64,000 nt of DNA from Lachnospiraceae bacterium (GTDB lineage Bacteria > Bacillota > Clostridia > Lachnospirales > Lachnospiraceae): NCBI GenBank assembly GCA_029008875.1, contig JAQXJP010000038.1, forward strand, positions 1 through 64,000, written 5' to 3'. How positions within the stretch are numbered: position 1 is the first letter of the stretch; the number at the start of each line of letters is the position of its first letter. Shown in pieces: positions 1 through 7,584 of this stretch. A model generated the notes under the pieces. The model saw nothing but the letters and a program-made list of their open reading frames with translations, was not told the origin of the DNA and ran no database searches. Made by a program: the position numbers and the translations under genes.

Positions 1-1524
1 TTCCGGCATCTCATCCACTACAGCCAAACCGGTGGAAGTATAGGTAATCCAAACCTCCTTGTCCCCGGAAATGCCTGTGATTGCATAGTTTGCAGTCTGA
101 TTTCCGGTTCCCCAGGAACCATTGTTGAACAATCCCTGTACTTCGGTAATCTCCTTATCCAATCCTACATGATAAGAATACCAGCCGTCATTGTTCTCAT
201 CTGCGGGAATCTCACAACCTTTGCCATCATTCCCGGACATATAGTTTTCATATCCTGATATCGCATTCCAACTAGCGCCTGCACCGAATTTTGCATTTAC
301 CAGTTCCCAATTCAGTTCATTATGAAAATGAACACTTAAATCATTTAACCAATCCTGAGGTGCCTCATAGGAAGTCTTAATCACCTTTGCATTTTGTGCA
401 TCCACGAAGGTAACCCATGCTTCCCGGTCCTCTGACAAATCTACTTTAAAGTTGTCAGACTGGTTGGCATCTCCCCATGCACCGCAGTTGAACAATCCGT
501 TCACCTCAGTCACATCCCCGGGCAGCTTTGCGGAGTAGGTATACCATCCCTCATTTACCGCATCCTCTTCCACTGCAACACCAAACTGATTGCTCATGGC
601 ATCCTCGTATCCGGCGATTGCATTCCAAGAACTTCCGGATCCGAACTTGATGTTGGCATTTTCCCAATTCTTGTCATTCTTAATATGAATGATAAAATTC
701 TTAAATTCCGGATTCTCTTCGTTCTCGTCCGGATCCTCGAGAGGAACGGTCGTTACTGTCACATCTTTGGTCTCGTCATCCAAATCAATGGATAAGGTCA
801 CATTGGACTTTACATTCAATGATAACTGGCGATTGTCGCTGGTTCCCCAGGGCAGATTCCATGCCTTGTTCTCCGGATCCTGCAAGATCTTGTATGAATA
901 ATTTCCCTTTTCCACATTTTCATAGGTAATGGAATAGACGCTTGCATCGGAAGCATCCTGCTTCATGACATTCTTGTCATTTCCTTCCACTGCGATGGAC
1001 CATGCACTTCCGGTCAGTCCCGCATCTCCTGCTACCACAAAGATATTCTGAATTGCCGCTTCCTTGACCTCGTTCTCCTTGGAAGCTTCCATGTACCATA
1101 CACCGGCACCATCTGCCCCCGGCACAAAATAAGCTGCATCCAGATTCTGCTTTGCAATCTGGCTGTTCCAGCAGTTGTACTGATAGCCGGCCAGATTCAC
1201 AAACTGCATGCCCTGCACAGAGCCGGTCACTGTCACATATCCCCATCCGGACAAGCTATCGTCTTCAAGCAATGTGGGGTATGTCGTTCCGTCCCTCCAT
1301 GTGGTGGGGCGAAATGCATGTTCCGAGTCACCTTCCACAGTGGCGCCTCCCCATACATTCACGGCCCAATCTGTCGCACTTGCGCCTTCCGGAAGTTCAA
1401 AGTACAGCTTCACACTGTCGGCAGCGTTTACTGTGATTCTTCCGAAATCTGAAACGGAACTCATGGTAAACACCATGACAATCGCAAGCACAAAACTTAT
1501 GATTCGCTTCATGTTCTTTTTCAT
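1..1524 (-). CDS. Secreted carbohydrate-binding (probably starch-active) protein, N-terminal part, cut by window edge
   Basis: An open frame of 508 codons runs from an ATG at 1524 off the left edge with no stop. The start has a GGGAGAG ribosome site a few bases upstream. Residues 1-35 form a signal peptide (KKNMKR, then a hydrophobic core, cut near VNAAD). Residues 160-262 resemble the X25 type of beta-sandwich found in amylases and pullulanases (AWSIAVEG, GNYSYKI). Residues about 276-385 and 395-505 are two copies of one module, each with a NW start, GSSWNAI or GASWNAI, a GWY(S/T)Y block and GLFN.G.WG. These Trp-rich tandem repeats look like carbohydrate-binding modules. The catalytic domain, if any, lies outside the window, so the substrate is inferred. 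The gene is monocistronic at this end, with its own promoter at 1635-1663. Confidence 0.75.
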   Translation of the reverse strand, partial: MKKNMKRIISFVLAIVMVFTMSSVSDFGRITVNAADSVKLYFELPEGASATDWAVNVWGGATVEGDSEHAFRPTTWRDGTTYPTLLEDDSLSGWGYVTVTGSVQGMQFVNLAGYQYNCWNSQIAKQNLDAAYFVPGADGAGVWYMEASKENEVKEAAIQNIFVVAGDAGLTGSAWSIAVEGNDKNVMKQDASDASVYSITYENVEKGNYSYKILQDPENKAWNLPWGTSDNRQLSLNVKSNVTLSIDLDDETKDVTVTTVPLEDPDENEENPEFKNFIIHIKNDKNWENANIKFGSGSSWNAIAGYEDAMSNQFGVAVEEDAVNEGWYTYSAKLPGDVTEVNGLFNCGAWGDANQSDNFKVDLSEDREAWVTFVDAQNAKVIKTSYEAPQDWLNDLSVHFHNELNWELVNAKFGAGASWNAISGYENYMSGNDGKGCEIPADENNDGWYSYHVGLDKEITEVQGLFNNGSWGTGNQTANYAITGISGDKEVWITYTSTGLAVVDEMPE

Positions 1525-1634
1525 AATCTCTCCCTTTCCTTCTCCTTTTTCTTTCTTCTTTATTTTCACAGACACAGATTTCCTTTTGCACGCGAAGGCA
1601 CATGCACAAAACTTCCATTTCTGTGCCGAGTGTT

Positions 1635-1663
1635 ATTATAGGAAAAAACACATCATTTGGAAA
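1635..1663 (-). promoter_or_regulatory. Promoter of the secreted glycan-binding gene
   Basis: On the minus strand a perfect TATAAT (1635-1640) lies 17 bp from TTTCCA (1658-1663). This gives a leader of about 100 bases before the ATG at 1524. Confidence 0.55.
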
Positions 1664-1726
1664 TTGGACGAAACTTCAAATTATTCTACGTTTTTTTGTG
1701 CAAGAAAGAGAAATTGAGCAAATTTT

Positions 1727-1786
1727 CGAAACAAATCGTGAGTTTTTAGTTCTGAGGTCTCAAGCAAAATCACCAAATTTGTTTCG
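1727..1786. repeat. 10-bp inverted repeat upstream of the glycan-binding gene
   Basis: CGAAACAAAT at 1727-1736 is matched by its exact reverse complement at 1777-1786. A related CGAAAC also occurs near 1669, just upstream of the -35 box. The arms lie 60-150 bp upstream of the promoter and could bind a LacI/MalR-type or other sugar regulator. This is inference from position only. Confidence 0.35.
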
Positions 1787-1805
1787 GGAATTTTAGTAAA
1801 AAAGT

Positions 1806-1834
1806 CAAAAATAAAAAGGGGTAAAAATTACCCC
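1806..1834 (-). terminator. Intrinsic terminator overlapping the end of the 155-residue gene
   Basis: Minus-strand stem GGGGTAA / TTACCCC (1818-1834), three-base loop, followed by a T-rich tract. The stop codon of the upstream gene (1828-1830) lies inside the stem. Confidence 0.85.
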
Positions 1835-2295
1835 TGTTGTGTCAAATCGTCAATGGTCAGTACCCTCTCATCGGCATCCAGTTGCACCAATTCCGGATGG
1901 GCTTTTTTCGTCTCCAGAATGGTAAGCCACAGATTGTGTACGGAATAGGTGAGCATCTGGGAAGCCTCGACGGAGTACGGCATCAATGTGCTCAAGTCAA
2001 AGACCCGGATTCCCAGCGCCGGCAGGAAGATCATGTTGGTGGTCTTCTGCTTGCTCCCCGCCTGTGAAATCATCTCGTAGGAAATCATCAAAAACTCCTG
2101 CCCGTGATACTCACAGTAATAGGACACATAGCACTCGTCCACAGTCCAGTTCTCCCCCTCCGCCTGAATCTTCGGCTTATTGGCAGGATCGTTGTACTCG
2201 GTGGTGGACACATTCACTCTCCAATGTATTTTCCCGGCCTTGGTATCCTTCACCAGGTCGCCCAATTGACGCATCAAATCATTTTCTTTTTTCAT
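1828..2295 (-). CDS. Conserved hypothetical protein, 155 aa
   Basis: I do not recognise a named family. The protein is soluble, with no signal peptide or membrane segment. It opens with a charged helix (KKENDLMRQLGDLVKDT), continues with a mixed alpha/beta region containing YVSYYCEYHGQEFLMISYE, and ends in a helix. The composition is ordinary for a cytoplasmic protein. It stands alone between the signal-peptidase/sortase gene and the glycan-binding gene, with its own terminator over its stop codon. The ATG is preceded by AAGAGAGGAAATAATTC, a usable ribosome site. Function unknown. Confidence 0.7.
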   Translation of the reverse strand: MKKENDLMRQLGDLVKDTKAGKIHWRVNVSTTEYNDPANKPKIQAEGENWTVDECYVSYYCEYHGQEFLMISYEMISQAGSKQKTTNMIFLPALGIRVFDLSTLMPYSVEASQMLTYSVHNLWLTILETKKAHPELVQLDADERVLTIDDLTQQG

Positions 2296-2358
2296 GAATT
2301 ATTTCCTCTCTTGAATTACATTTCTTATATTAACCACTTATCATTCACTTGAATTTAC

Positions 2359-3648
2359 TCATTCATACTCATCCACACGCACCGCATGCACCACAAATCT
2401 CCGCCCCGTCGTGGAGCAGGTGGACAATGTGATAATCTTGTCCTCCGAGGTGGCCACCACATTGGTGTCCGCATAGGAGCTGCGATACAGACGATCCAAA
2501 AACCCCTGGAATTCTTCCCCCGGCGCAAAGGGCACCTGATATACAAAACTATCCTCTGCCACATCCTCGTATGCAAAAATCTGATATCGATACTTTTTAT
2601 CCCCGGTGATGATTTGGAAAAATGCATGGTCCGCATAGTAGTCCTTGTCCGAGCGATAATACTTTAATTTTCCAAACATGCTGAGATTGCGCATATTGTG
2701 ACCATAGATAATGGAATGGCTGTCCTCAAAACCCGGATTGTTTGCCCCTTCCAGAAAAATGGAGCCCGCCGTCGCCGCAGATCCGTCAAAGGCAGTGCGG
2801 AGATACTTTTCGTCCTCACCGGAATACATAACCGGATAACTGATATCCTCATTTTCGAAAAAAATCCAAGCGACCACATTCGGGTTCTCTCTCTGTAATT
2901 CCTCCAGTTCCACATCCACCATCCGATACCATTGTGTATCGTCGGTATCTTGATTTTCGCTGGTATATGTATCTTGCAATCCGCTGTACAATTCATTGGA
3001 GGAACCATAATTCGACATAATCCGATAAATATTCCAGCCCGCCACCGCCAGGATGATGATTCCGGCTCCAAATGCCACGGGAATCAGTGGATTGTTTTTC
3101 TTTTTACGGCTCTCCTGTTCCGGACGCTCCTCCCCGTTTGCCTCTTCTGACTTCCTGCTTTTCTCAAGCGCAGAGCCTGCAAGATTCATCACAATCGCAA
3201 GGCCAATGACTATCCCTGCGATAATCTTGCCCGAAGTTGCCGTAATAAACGCGGCCAAATTCCCCAGAACCGGAATGGTAAAATGCATTTTTCCAATGAC
3301 CCGGCTGTAAGGCACCGGCTGGAAATCCGGGCTCTCATTGGCATCTCCCTTGGTAATCAGCTCCTGCGCATCCCTGTCATTCTCCAGCACCCTATGGGTG
3401 ACAACTCCTCCCCCCGGAACCTGACTGGAAAAGGCAATGATATCTCCCGCCTGCAACTCCTGCGGAGATATTTCCCTGGTATAGACTGCACTTCCGATTG
3501 GAATTGCCGGCTCCATACTTCCACTGATGACATTATATACCTGATATCCCATAATTTTGGGGATGACAATGGAAAGACACAACAGTACAATTGCAATCAA
3601 AAGACAGTTGCTGAATCCCCTCAATATTTTCCCGAATTTATTGCGCAT
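2359..3648 (-). CDS. Signal peptidase I (SipW/ER type) fused to a class B sortase
   Basis: One 429-residue chain carries two processing enzymes. Residues about 13-33 are membrane-spanning. The signal peptidase part has the Ser of SGSMEP (S44), a His in THRV (H85) where bacterial LepB would have Lys, and the Asp pair of TKGDANESPD (D102, D108), which is the SipW/ER-type catalytic set. Two membrane segments follow near 125-155 and 188-206. The C-terminal part (about 235-429) is a class B sortase: IIYGHNM (H317), TLSTCS (C411) and GRRFVVHA (R416 or R417). I chose the ATG at 3648 because GGAGGAGAG lies 5 bp before it; an upstream ATG at 3669 has a weaker site. It has its own promoter and sits downstream of three genes whose signal peptides or folds fit SipW substrates and of one with a sortase motif, so it may both cut and anchor the same cargo. 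The fusion partner order is read directly; the cargo is inferred. Confidence 0.9.
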   Translation of the reverse strand: MRNKFGKILRGFSNCLLIAIVLLCLSIVIPKIMGYQVYNVISGSMEPAIPIGSAVYTREISPQELQAGDIIAFSSQVPGGGVVTHRVLENDRDAQELITKGDANESPDFQPVPYSRVIGKMHFTIPVLGNLAAFITATSGKIIAGIVIGLAIVMNLAGSALEKSRKSEEANGEERPEQESRKKKNNPLIPVAFGAGIIILAVAGWNIYRIMSNYGSSNELYSGLQDTYTSENQDTDDTQWYRMVDVELEELQRENPNVVAWIFFENEDISYPVMYSGEDEKYLRTAFDGSAATAGSIFLEGANNPGFEDSHSIIYGHNMRNLSMFGKLKYYRSDKDYYADHAFFQIITGDKKYRYQIFAYEDVAEDSFVYQVPFAPGEEFQGFLDRLYRSSYADTNVVATSEDKIITLSTCSTTGRRFVVHAVRVDEYE

Positions 3649-3695
3649 GGATTCTCTCCTCCACATCATTTCTCCGATTTGCTCTACACCAATAT

Positions 3696-3724
3696 ATTAT
3701 ACTTGTTCCATTTGTGAATATAAA
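3696..3724 (-). promoter_or_regulatory. Promoter of the signal peptidase-sortase gene
   Basis: TATAAT (3696-3701) with TTTATA (3719-3724) 17 bp upstream on the minus strand, 47 bp before the chosen ATG at 3648. Confidence 0.55.
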
Positions 3725-3790
3725 GTCCCATTTGAGCTAATTGACTCATTCTTTCCATATGAGATTGCCCCGCGTCCAAAATTCTTTCTC

Positions 3791-4190
3791 TTTGGGCATC
3801 ATTTTTTCATTTTGGGTATTTGGCCTCTTTCTTATCCATCCTCGCCCAAAAACTCTCCTCTTTTGGCGCCAAATTACAATGTTTGGGCATTTCCTCTCTT
3901 TTTTACCGATTTCCGCCCAAAATCCCTCCACTTTTGACGCCAAAATATCACTGTTTGGGTATTTCCACTCCTTTTTATCAGTTTCCGCCCAAAATATTGC
4001 GTTTTTCAAGGAAAAACAAGAAATTTTGGGCGCAATTGTACAAAAATAAGTTGGAAAACCCAAACCCGAGAAAATCGAATGCAATGACTCATATAATTGG
4101 GCATAATCAATCCTGAAATTGACTCCACGCCCAAACGCCTGAACATTTCAGCAAAAGCATAAATTTTCAGCCCAAACATAAATTTTCAGC
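3791..4190. repeat. Tandem 71-72 bp repeats with TTTGGGC/GCCCAAA blocks in a gene-free gap
   Basis: The gap between the promoter at 3724 and the terminator at 4213 has no convincing gene. It holds imperfect tandem repeats. TTTGGG starts units at 3811, 3882 and 3954 (spacing 71 and 72 bp), and each unit has a CCGCCCAAA-like block about 33 bp further on and, in the first two, a GGCGCCAAA-like block. An extra partial copy starts at 3791. Further scattered GCCCAAA or TTGGGC words and a 14-bp direct repeat (CATAAATTTTCAGC at 4158 and 4177) follow up to 4190. The repeats lie upstream of the sortase-fusion promoter, so that transcript should not include them. Function unknown. Confidence 0.7.
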
Positions 4191-4212
4191 GAGCCGACAC
4201 CTGGCTCTCATC

Positions 4213-4242
4213 AAAAAAACGGAGGCTGAATCACAGCCTCCG
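4213..4242 (-). terminator. Intrinsic terminator ending the pilus/TasA-like operon
   Basis: Minus-strand stem GGAGGCTG / CAGCCTCC (4221-4228, 4234-4241), five-base loop, then G and seven T. It lies 27 bp past the stop of the MucBP-like gene. Confidence 0.9.
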
Positions 4243-4268
4243 CCTTCTTATAGCATTTGACGCATTAT

Positions 4269-5351
4269 CTACTTTTCGTCTTTCCCGCTCTTGGTGTCAA
4301 CCTTTGCCAGCTTGCGTTTTCTGGACATTACCACGATGGTGGTAATTCCGGCAGCGGCAACCACCACAATCACACCTGCGATAATCGGTGCGGCATTCGT
4401 CAAGGTACTTGCAGCCTTGTCTGCAAGAGGAACATCCTCCTCATCCAAATCCACCACATCCTGGGTTACAAGCGGTGTCTCTTCATCCTCGATAACATTC
4501 TCATCTGCACCGGCATTTCCTGCATCTGCATTGTCATCCGCATTTGCGCCTGCATTCGCTCCTGCTCCTGCACCGGCTCCCGCTCCACCTGCGATGGCAG
4601 CTCCAGGAGTCACATTCTCCGCCGGAACCACTACGGTAGTGGTGGTGCCATCCTCATAGATATAGGTTGCCTCTCCGGTAATCGAATTGTAAATGACATT
4701 CACTCCCTTTGACGGGTGATACACAAAGGTGGCTACATTCTCCACATTTGGCTCTGAAGAAAGTGTCATATTCTTTCGAAAAGCATCCGGTAAATATCCG
4801 TCTACAGAGCGGAATGCAACCTGAATCTTCTCACCGGCATTTCCGATAAAGGTATCCGGAGAGAGAAGCTCATTACCACTTCCGTCCACATACTTTACGG
4901 TGTATTTGACCGGATTGGTGATAACGCCATATGCAACCACATACTCAGCATCCCCGGTAACAGCAATGATACCGGCATTGGTCTCATCATGTCCTGCCTG
5001 GCGAATTCCCTTTACGCTGTAGATGGTCTTGGACGCATCGATGCAGGATAACTTTCCGGCTTCATCAGTAAGCTTCAAGGATACTCCGTACGGAACATTC
5101 TTGATGTACATTACGGTATGATCTGCTGATAATTTGGTCTCAACCCCGGCCATTTTGGTGATATCCGCTTCCGTTGCACCGGTAATTGCCGCTGAAGTGA
5201 AGACGATATCCTCGGATCCCGTTGTAATGGTTACGTTGTATGTATAGCCATCCTTCTTGGGTGCTTCATCCGCAAAGACAGCGGTGCTTGAAGTTGCCAG
5301 AAATGTGAGAACTGCAGCAAACGCGATTGTGAATCTCTTGAAAGCCTTCAT
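4269..5351 (-). CDS. Surface protein with MucBP-like domain and C-terminal membrane anchor
   Basis: A 360-residue exported protein with a signal peptide (residues 1-27, cut after VFA). The middle has a MucBP-like stretch (KYTVKYVDGSGNELL, then GNAGEKIQV), the fold of mucin-binding surface repeats. A low-complexity Ala/Gly/Asn/Asp linker (about 240-270) leads to acidic EETPL and EEDVPLAD motifs, one membrane helix (about 316-340) and a basic tail. No canonical LPXTG is present; the EDVPLAD block sits where a sorting motif would be, so anchoring could be by the helix alone. The start codon overlaps the stop of the gene before it (TAATG) and has GGAGGTG upstream. It is the last gene of the operon before a strong terminator. 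A mucus-binding role is inference. Confidence 0.75.
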   Translation of the reverse strand: MKAFKRFTIAFAAVLTFLATSSTAVFADEAPKKDGYTYNVTITTGSEDIVFTSAAITGATEADITKMAGVETKLSADHTVMYIKNVPYGVSLKLTDEAGKLSCIDASKTIYSVKGIRQAGHDETNAGIIAVTGDAEYVVAYGVITNPVKYTVKYVDGSGNELLSPDTFIGNAGEKIQVAFRSVDGYLPDAFRKNMTLSSEPNVENVATFVYHPSKGVNVIYNSITGEATYIYEDGTTTTVVVPAENVTPGAAIAGGAGAGAGAGANAGANADDNADAGNAGADENVIEDEETPLVTQDVVDLDEEDVPLADKAASTLTNAAPIIAGVIVVVAAAGITTIVVMSRKRKLAKVDTKSGKDEK

Positions 5352-6145
5352 TACTGCACCTCCTCATTCTTCTGCTTCTTCATTGTTACAACTGCCCAAA
5401 TCATCAGTCCCGCACCCACAGCCAATGCTGCAAGGGAAATCACCAATGGTGTCAATACATCCCCAGTCTTGGGAGCAAGCGGAACACTCTGGTCAAAAAT
5501 TGTAATCACTTTATCTTTTCCCTTTACGGTAATAACCTGACCCGGAGTATAACGATTGACCACTTCATCCCTGGGGGCATCCTCCACACCAAACTGCATC
5601 TGAAGATCTGCCAGGGTGGTCATGTAGGAATTGTCCGTTGCACTACCATCCAGGGTAATCACCATAACAACCTTACCGCTCTGTCCGTTTGCGAGGTTTC
5701 CAAGGTAGATCATATCGTTGGCAGTCAACTGCTTCAGGCCGACTGCAGCCTCGTTCTCCGGCGAACCTACGATGAAGGAATTGTCCGCATTACCATAGAG
5801 ATAGGTTGTTGCCCCATCACTTCCCTGATAATACAGAGACACATTGTATGCTGCACCGGAAGCACTCTTGCCCTGAGTCTCCTCGAAGGACTTAAGGATT
5901 CCTGCAGACATGTAGTACATGGCATCATTTTTGCCGGTATTCTTCAAATCCACTGTAATCTGTGCGGTATCTCCCGGCATAATTCCGGAGAGTGTCTGCG
6001 ACAAATCGGCAGTGTCGTTGGAAATCTTGGAACCGTCATAGGTCACACCGGATGTGGTGGTTACGGTATCCGCCATAACAGTTGTTGTGATTCCAAAAGT
6101 CATAACCATTGCTGCAACGAGGCAGGCAATTTTCTTCATTTTCAT
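5351..6145 (-). CDS. TasA-like fibre protein with a sortase sorting signal (LAPKTG)
   Basis: A 264-residue secreted protein. Residues 1-25 are a signal peptide (cut near VMA-DT). The body has the beta-sandwich hallmarks seen in TasA/camelysin-like proteins (LSGIMPGDTAQITVDLKN, then YYMSAG). The C-terminus is a sorting signal: LAPKTG at 223-228, a hydrophobic helix and a basic MKKQK tail. It therefore looks like a TasA-type subunit made for covalent anchoring, joining the SipW-type and sortase systems in this locus. Which sortase uses it is not shown; the class B domain at 2359 and the two class C enzymes are candidates. The gene follows the neighbouring SipW-type gene by 14 bp and has GGAGGTAG upstream of its ATG. 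Confidence 0.78.
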   Translation of the reverse strand: MKMKKIACLVAAMVMTFGITTTVMADTVTTTSGVTYDGSKISNDTADLSQTLSGIMPGDTAQITVDLKNTGKNDAMYYMSAGILKSFEETQGKSASGAAYNVSLYYQGSDGATTYLYGNADNSFIVGSPENEAAVGLKQLTANDMIYLGNLANGQSGKVVMVITLDGSATDNSYMTTLADLQMQFGVEDAPRDEVVNRYTPGQVITVKGKDKVITIFDQSVPLAPKTGDVLTPLVISLAALAVGAGLMIWAVVTMKKQKNEEVQ

Positions 6146-6159
6146 ATTACGCTACCTCC

Positions 6160-6948
6160 TTACTCACCCAAATTGGTATCTTCGCTATCACCCAAATGAG
6201 AAACGCTGCTAATGCTTCCGTCACTATCCAAATTCAGTACAACACCCCAGGAAGCCTTCGCTGCATCCGCAGCATTGTGTGTCTGAAGCGCATCCACCTC
6301 GATATCCAAATCGAAGGACTTGCCATCGTAATCATAGGTGGTTGTGATATTGCCGGTTGTTCCGTTCTTGGTCACAATCTGGGTAACATCATTCTTTACG
6401 GAAATGGTACTTGTGATCGGGACATAATCCAAAGCCACAATATTGTTATCCTCATCCCGCTCCGGAGCTGCAACCACTGTCTTATAGTAGTACACCTCAC
6501 GCTCCTGCGTGCTTGCCGCCTCGTCCTTGTACCATGCACCGGAATCAGACATGGTGACATCAATCAATGCCGGATCCAGAGTAGTATCCTTCACAGTTCC
6601 ATCCTTCCAGCTCTTGGTGATAATGACGCGCACATAAGCATCATAGTTTCCATCGTTGGAAAAAGCAGTCTGCTCTGCATATGTCTTTCCGATTTGGAAG
6701 TTCTCGCCCTCCCCTACCAAAGTAGAGAGAAGCTTCCCTCCATCGGATACGGATACATATTCCGCCTTGTCATCCTTTGTCTGCAGTTCATATAAATCCA
6801 CGGACAAATCCGATACGCTCAAGTTGTATTGCATATTTTCGGTCTGGGTCAGCGCTGCTCTCGTGCTTCCCACTGCGCTGATTGCAAGAAGTGCAATCGC
6901 GGAACCGGCGATAATCGTTGTCTTGTTCAGAAGGAAATTCTTATTCAT
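6160..6948 (-). CDS. SipW-dependent-type secreted protein (TasA/camelysin-like)
   Basis: 262 residues. The N-terminus matches the SipW-type export signal: a short basic start, a hydrophobic core, then GSTRAALTQTENMQYNL, in which cleavage precedes an ALTxT block. The mature part is beta-rich (VSDLSVDLYELQ, NYDAYVRVIITKSW, SWGVVLNLDSDG) and has no membrane anchor or LPXTG, as expected for a fibre-forming or matrix subunit. Its ATG overlaps the stop of the previous gene (TAATG) and has AAGGAGGTAA upstream. The likely processing enzyme is the SipW-type peptidase domain encoded at 2359-3648. Family membership is read from the signal; amyloid-like fibre formation is known for TasA and only inferred here. 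Confidence 0.8.
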   Translation of the reverse strand: MNKNFLLNKTTIIAGSAIALLAISAVGSTRAALTQTENMQYNLSVSDLSVDLYELQTKDDKAEYVSVSDGGKLLSTLVGEGENFQIGKTYAEQTAFSNDGNYDAYVRVIITKSWKDGTVKDTTLDPALIDVTMSDSGAWYKDEAASTQEREVYYYKTVVAAPERDEDNNIVALDYVPITSTISVKNDVTQIVTKNGTTGNITTTYDYDGKSFDLDIEVDALQTHNAADAAKASWGVVLNLDSDGSISSVSHLGDSEDTNLGE

Positions 6949-7565
6949 TATTCGTTACCTCCTTCTACCTCGACATTGTCTGTCTCATCCCCGGAAGTGG
7001 TCTGCTCTTCCTCATCCTGGCTTCCATAGGAATCCACGTTGGAATACTGTGCCGCCTGGCTCCAATCCGCGTAAGGATTGCCCTCCGTATCATAGAGCAC
7101 CTTGGCAGATTCCGGAATGACAATCACGTTGAAGTCCGCGTACTCGTTCTCCCCGGTTTTAACAGCGCCGGAAGCATCAATGTTCAAAATCAACTGTGAT
7201 GTGCTATCCTCTGTAGTTGCCTCAGATTTTCCTTCCAGCACCTTGTTGTAGTAGTAATATCCATCCTTGAGGGTCCAATCCTCTTCAGAAGTCTTTTCCC
7301 CATCCACAGCCGCGGTAATTCCCTCCGGAAGCACCACCTGAACTCTCACGAAAGCCTTGGTAGCCATGTCATTATCAATCACGATAATCTTTTGCTGGCC
7401 CTCGCCGGATTCCTCAACGGTGCTGTGAGTATCATCAACGGCGATTTCAATGCTGCCGCTTGCGGATGCATAATCCGTAAAATAGGCCATTGCCGGTTTC
7501 ACCGAAAGTCCTGCAACAAGGATACCGGCGCAAGCCACAAGGGAAATCATCTTTTTCTTCATCAT
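6948..7565 (-). CDS. SipW-dependent-type secreted protein with AYFTD signal
   Basis: 205 residues. The signal region ends in AMAYFTDYASASGSIEIAV, the typical junction of SipW-processed proteins. The mature part has one beta domain (MATKAFVRVQVVLPEG, DGYYYYNKVLEGKSE) and an acidic C-terminal tail (QDEEEQTTSGDETDNVEVEGG) with no anchor. The related protein in the next gene suggests a two-subunit fibre. TAAGGAGGCGC upstream of the ATG gives a strong ribosome site. The final codon overlaps the next ATG, so the pair is translationally coupled. Confidence 0.8.
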   Translation of the reverse strand: MMKKKMISLVACAGILVAGLSVKPAMAYFTDYASASGSIEIAVDDTHSTVEESGEGQQKIIVIDNDMATKAFVRVQVVLPEGITAAVDGEKTSEEDWTLKDGYYYYNKVLEGKSEATTEDSTSQLILNIDASGAVKTGENEYADFNVIVIPESAKVLYDTEGNPYADWSQAAQYSNVDSYGSQDEEEQTTSGDETDNVEVEGGNE

Positions 7566-7584
7566 AATCTCTGCGCCTCCTTAA

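Noticed and set aside
3791-4015. Possible CRISPR array
   Set aside because: Units are imperfect, nearly contiguous and have no constant repeat with unique spacers. No cas gene is nearby.
3746-4084. 112-residue minus-strand frame with repeated FWAE.GKKERK-like segments
   Set aside because: It is the translation of the 71-72 bp repeats, has no ribosome site at its ATG and ends in variable sequence. More likely a by-product of the repeats than a gene.
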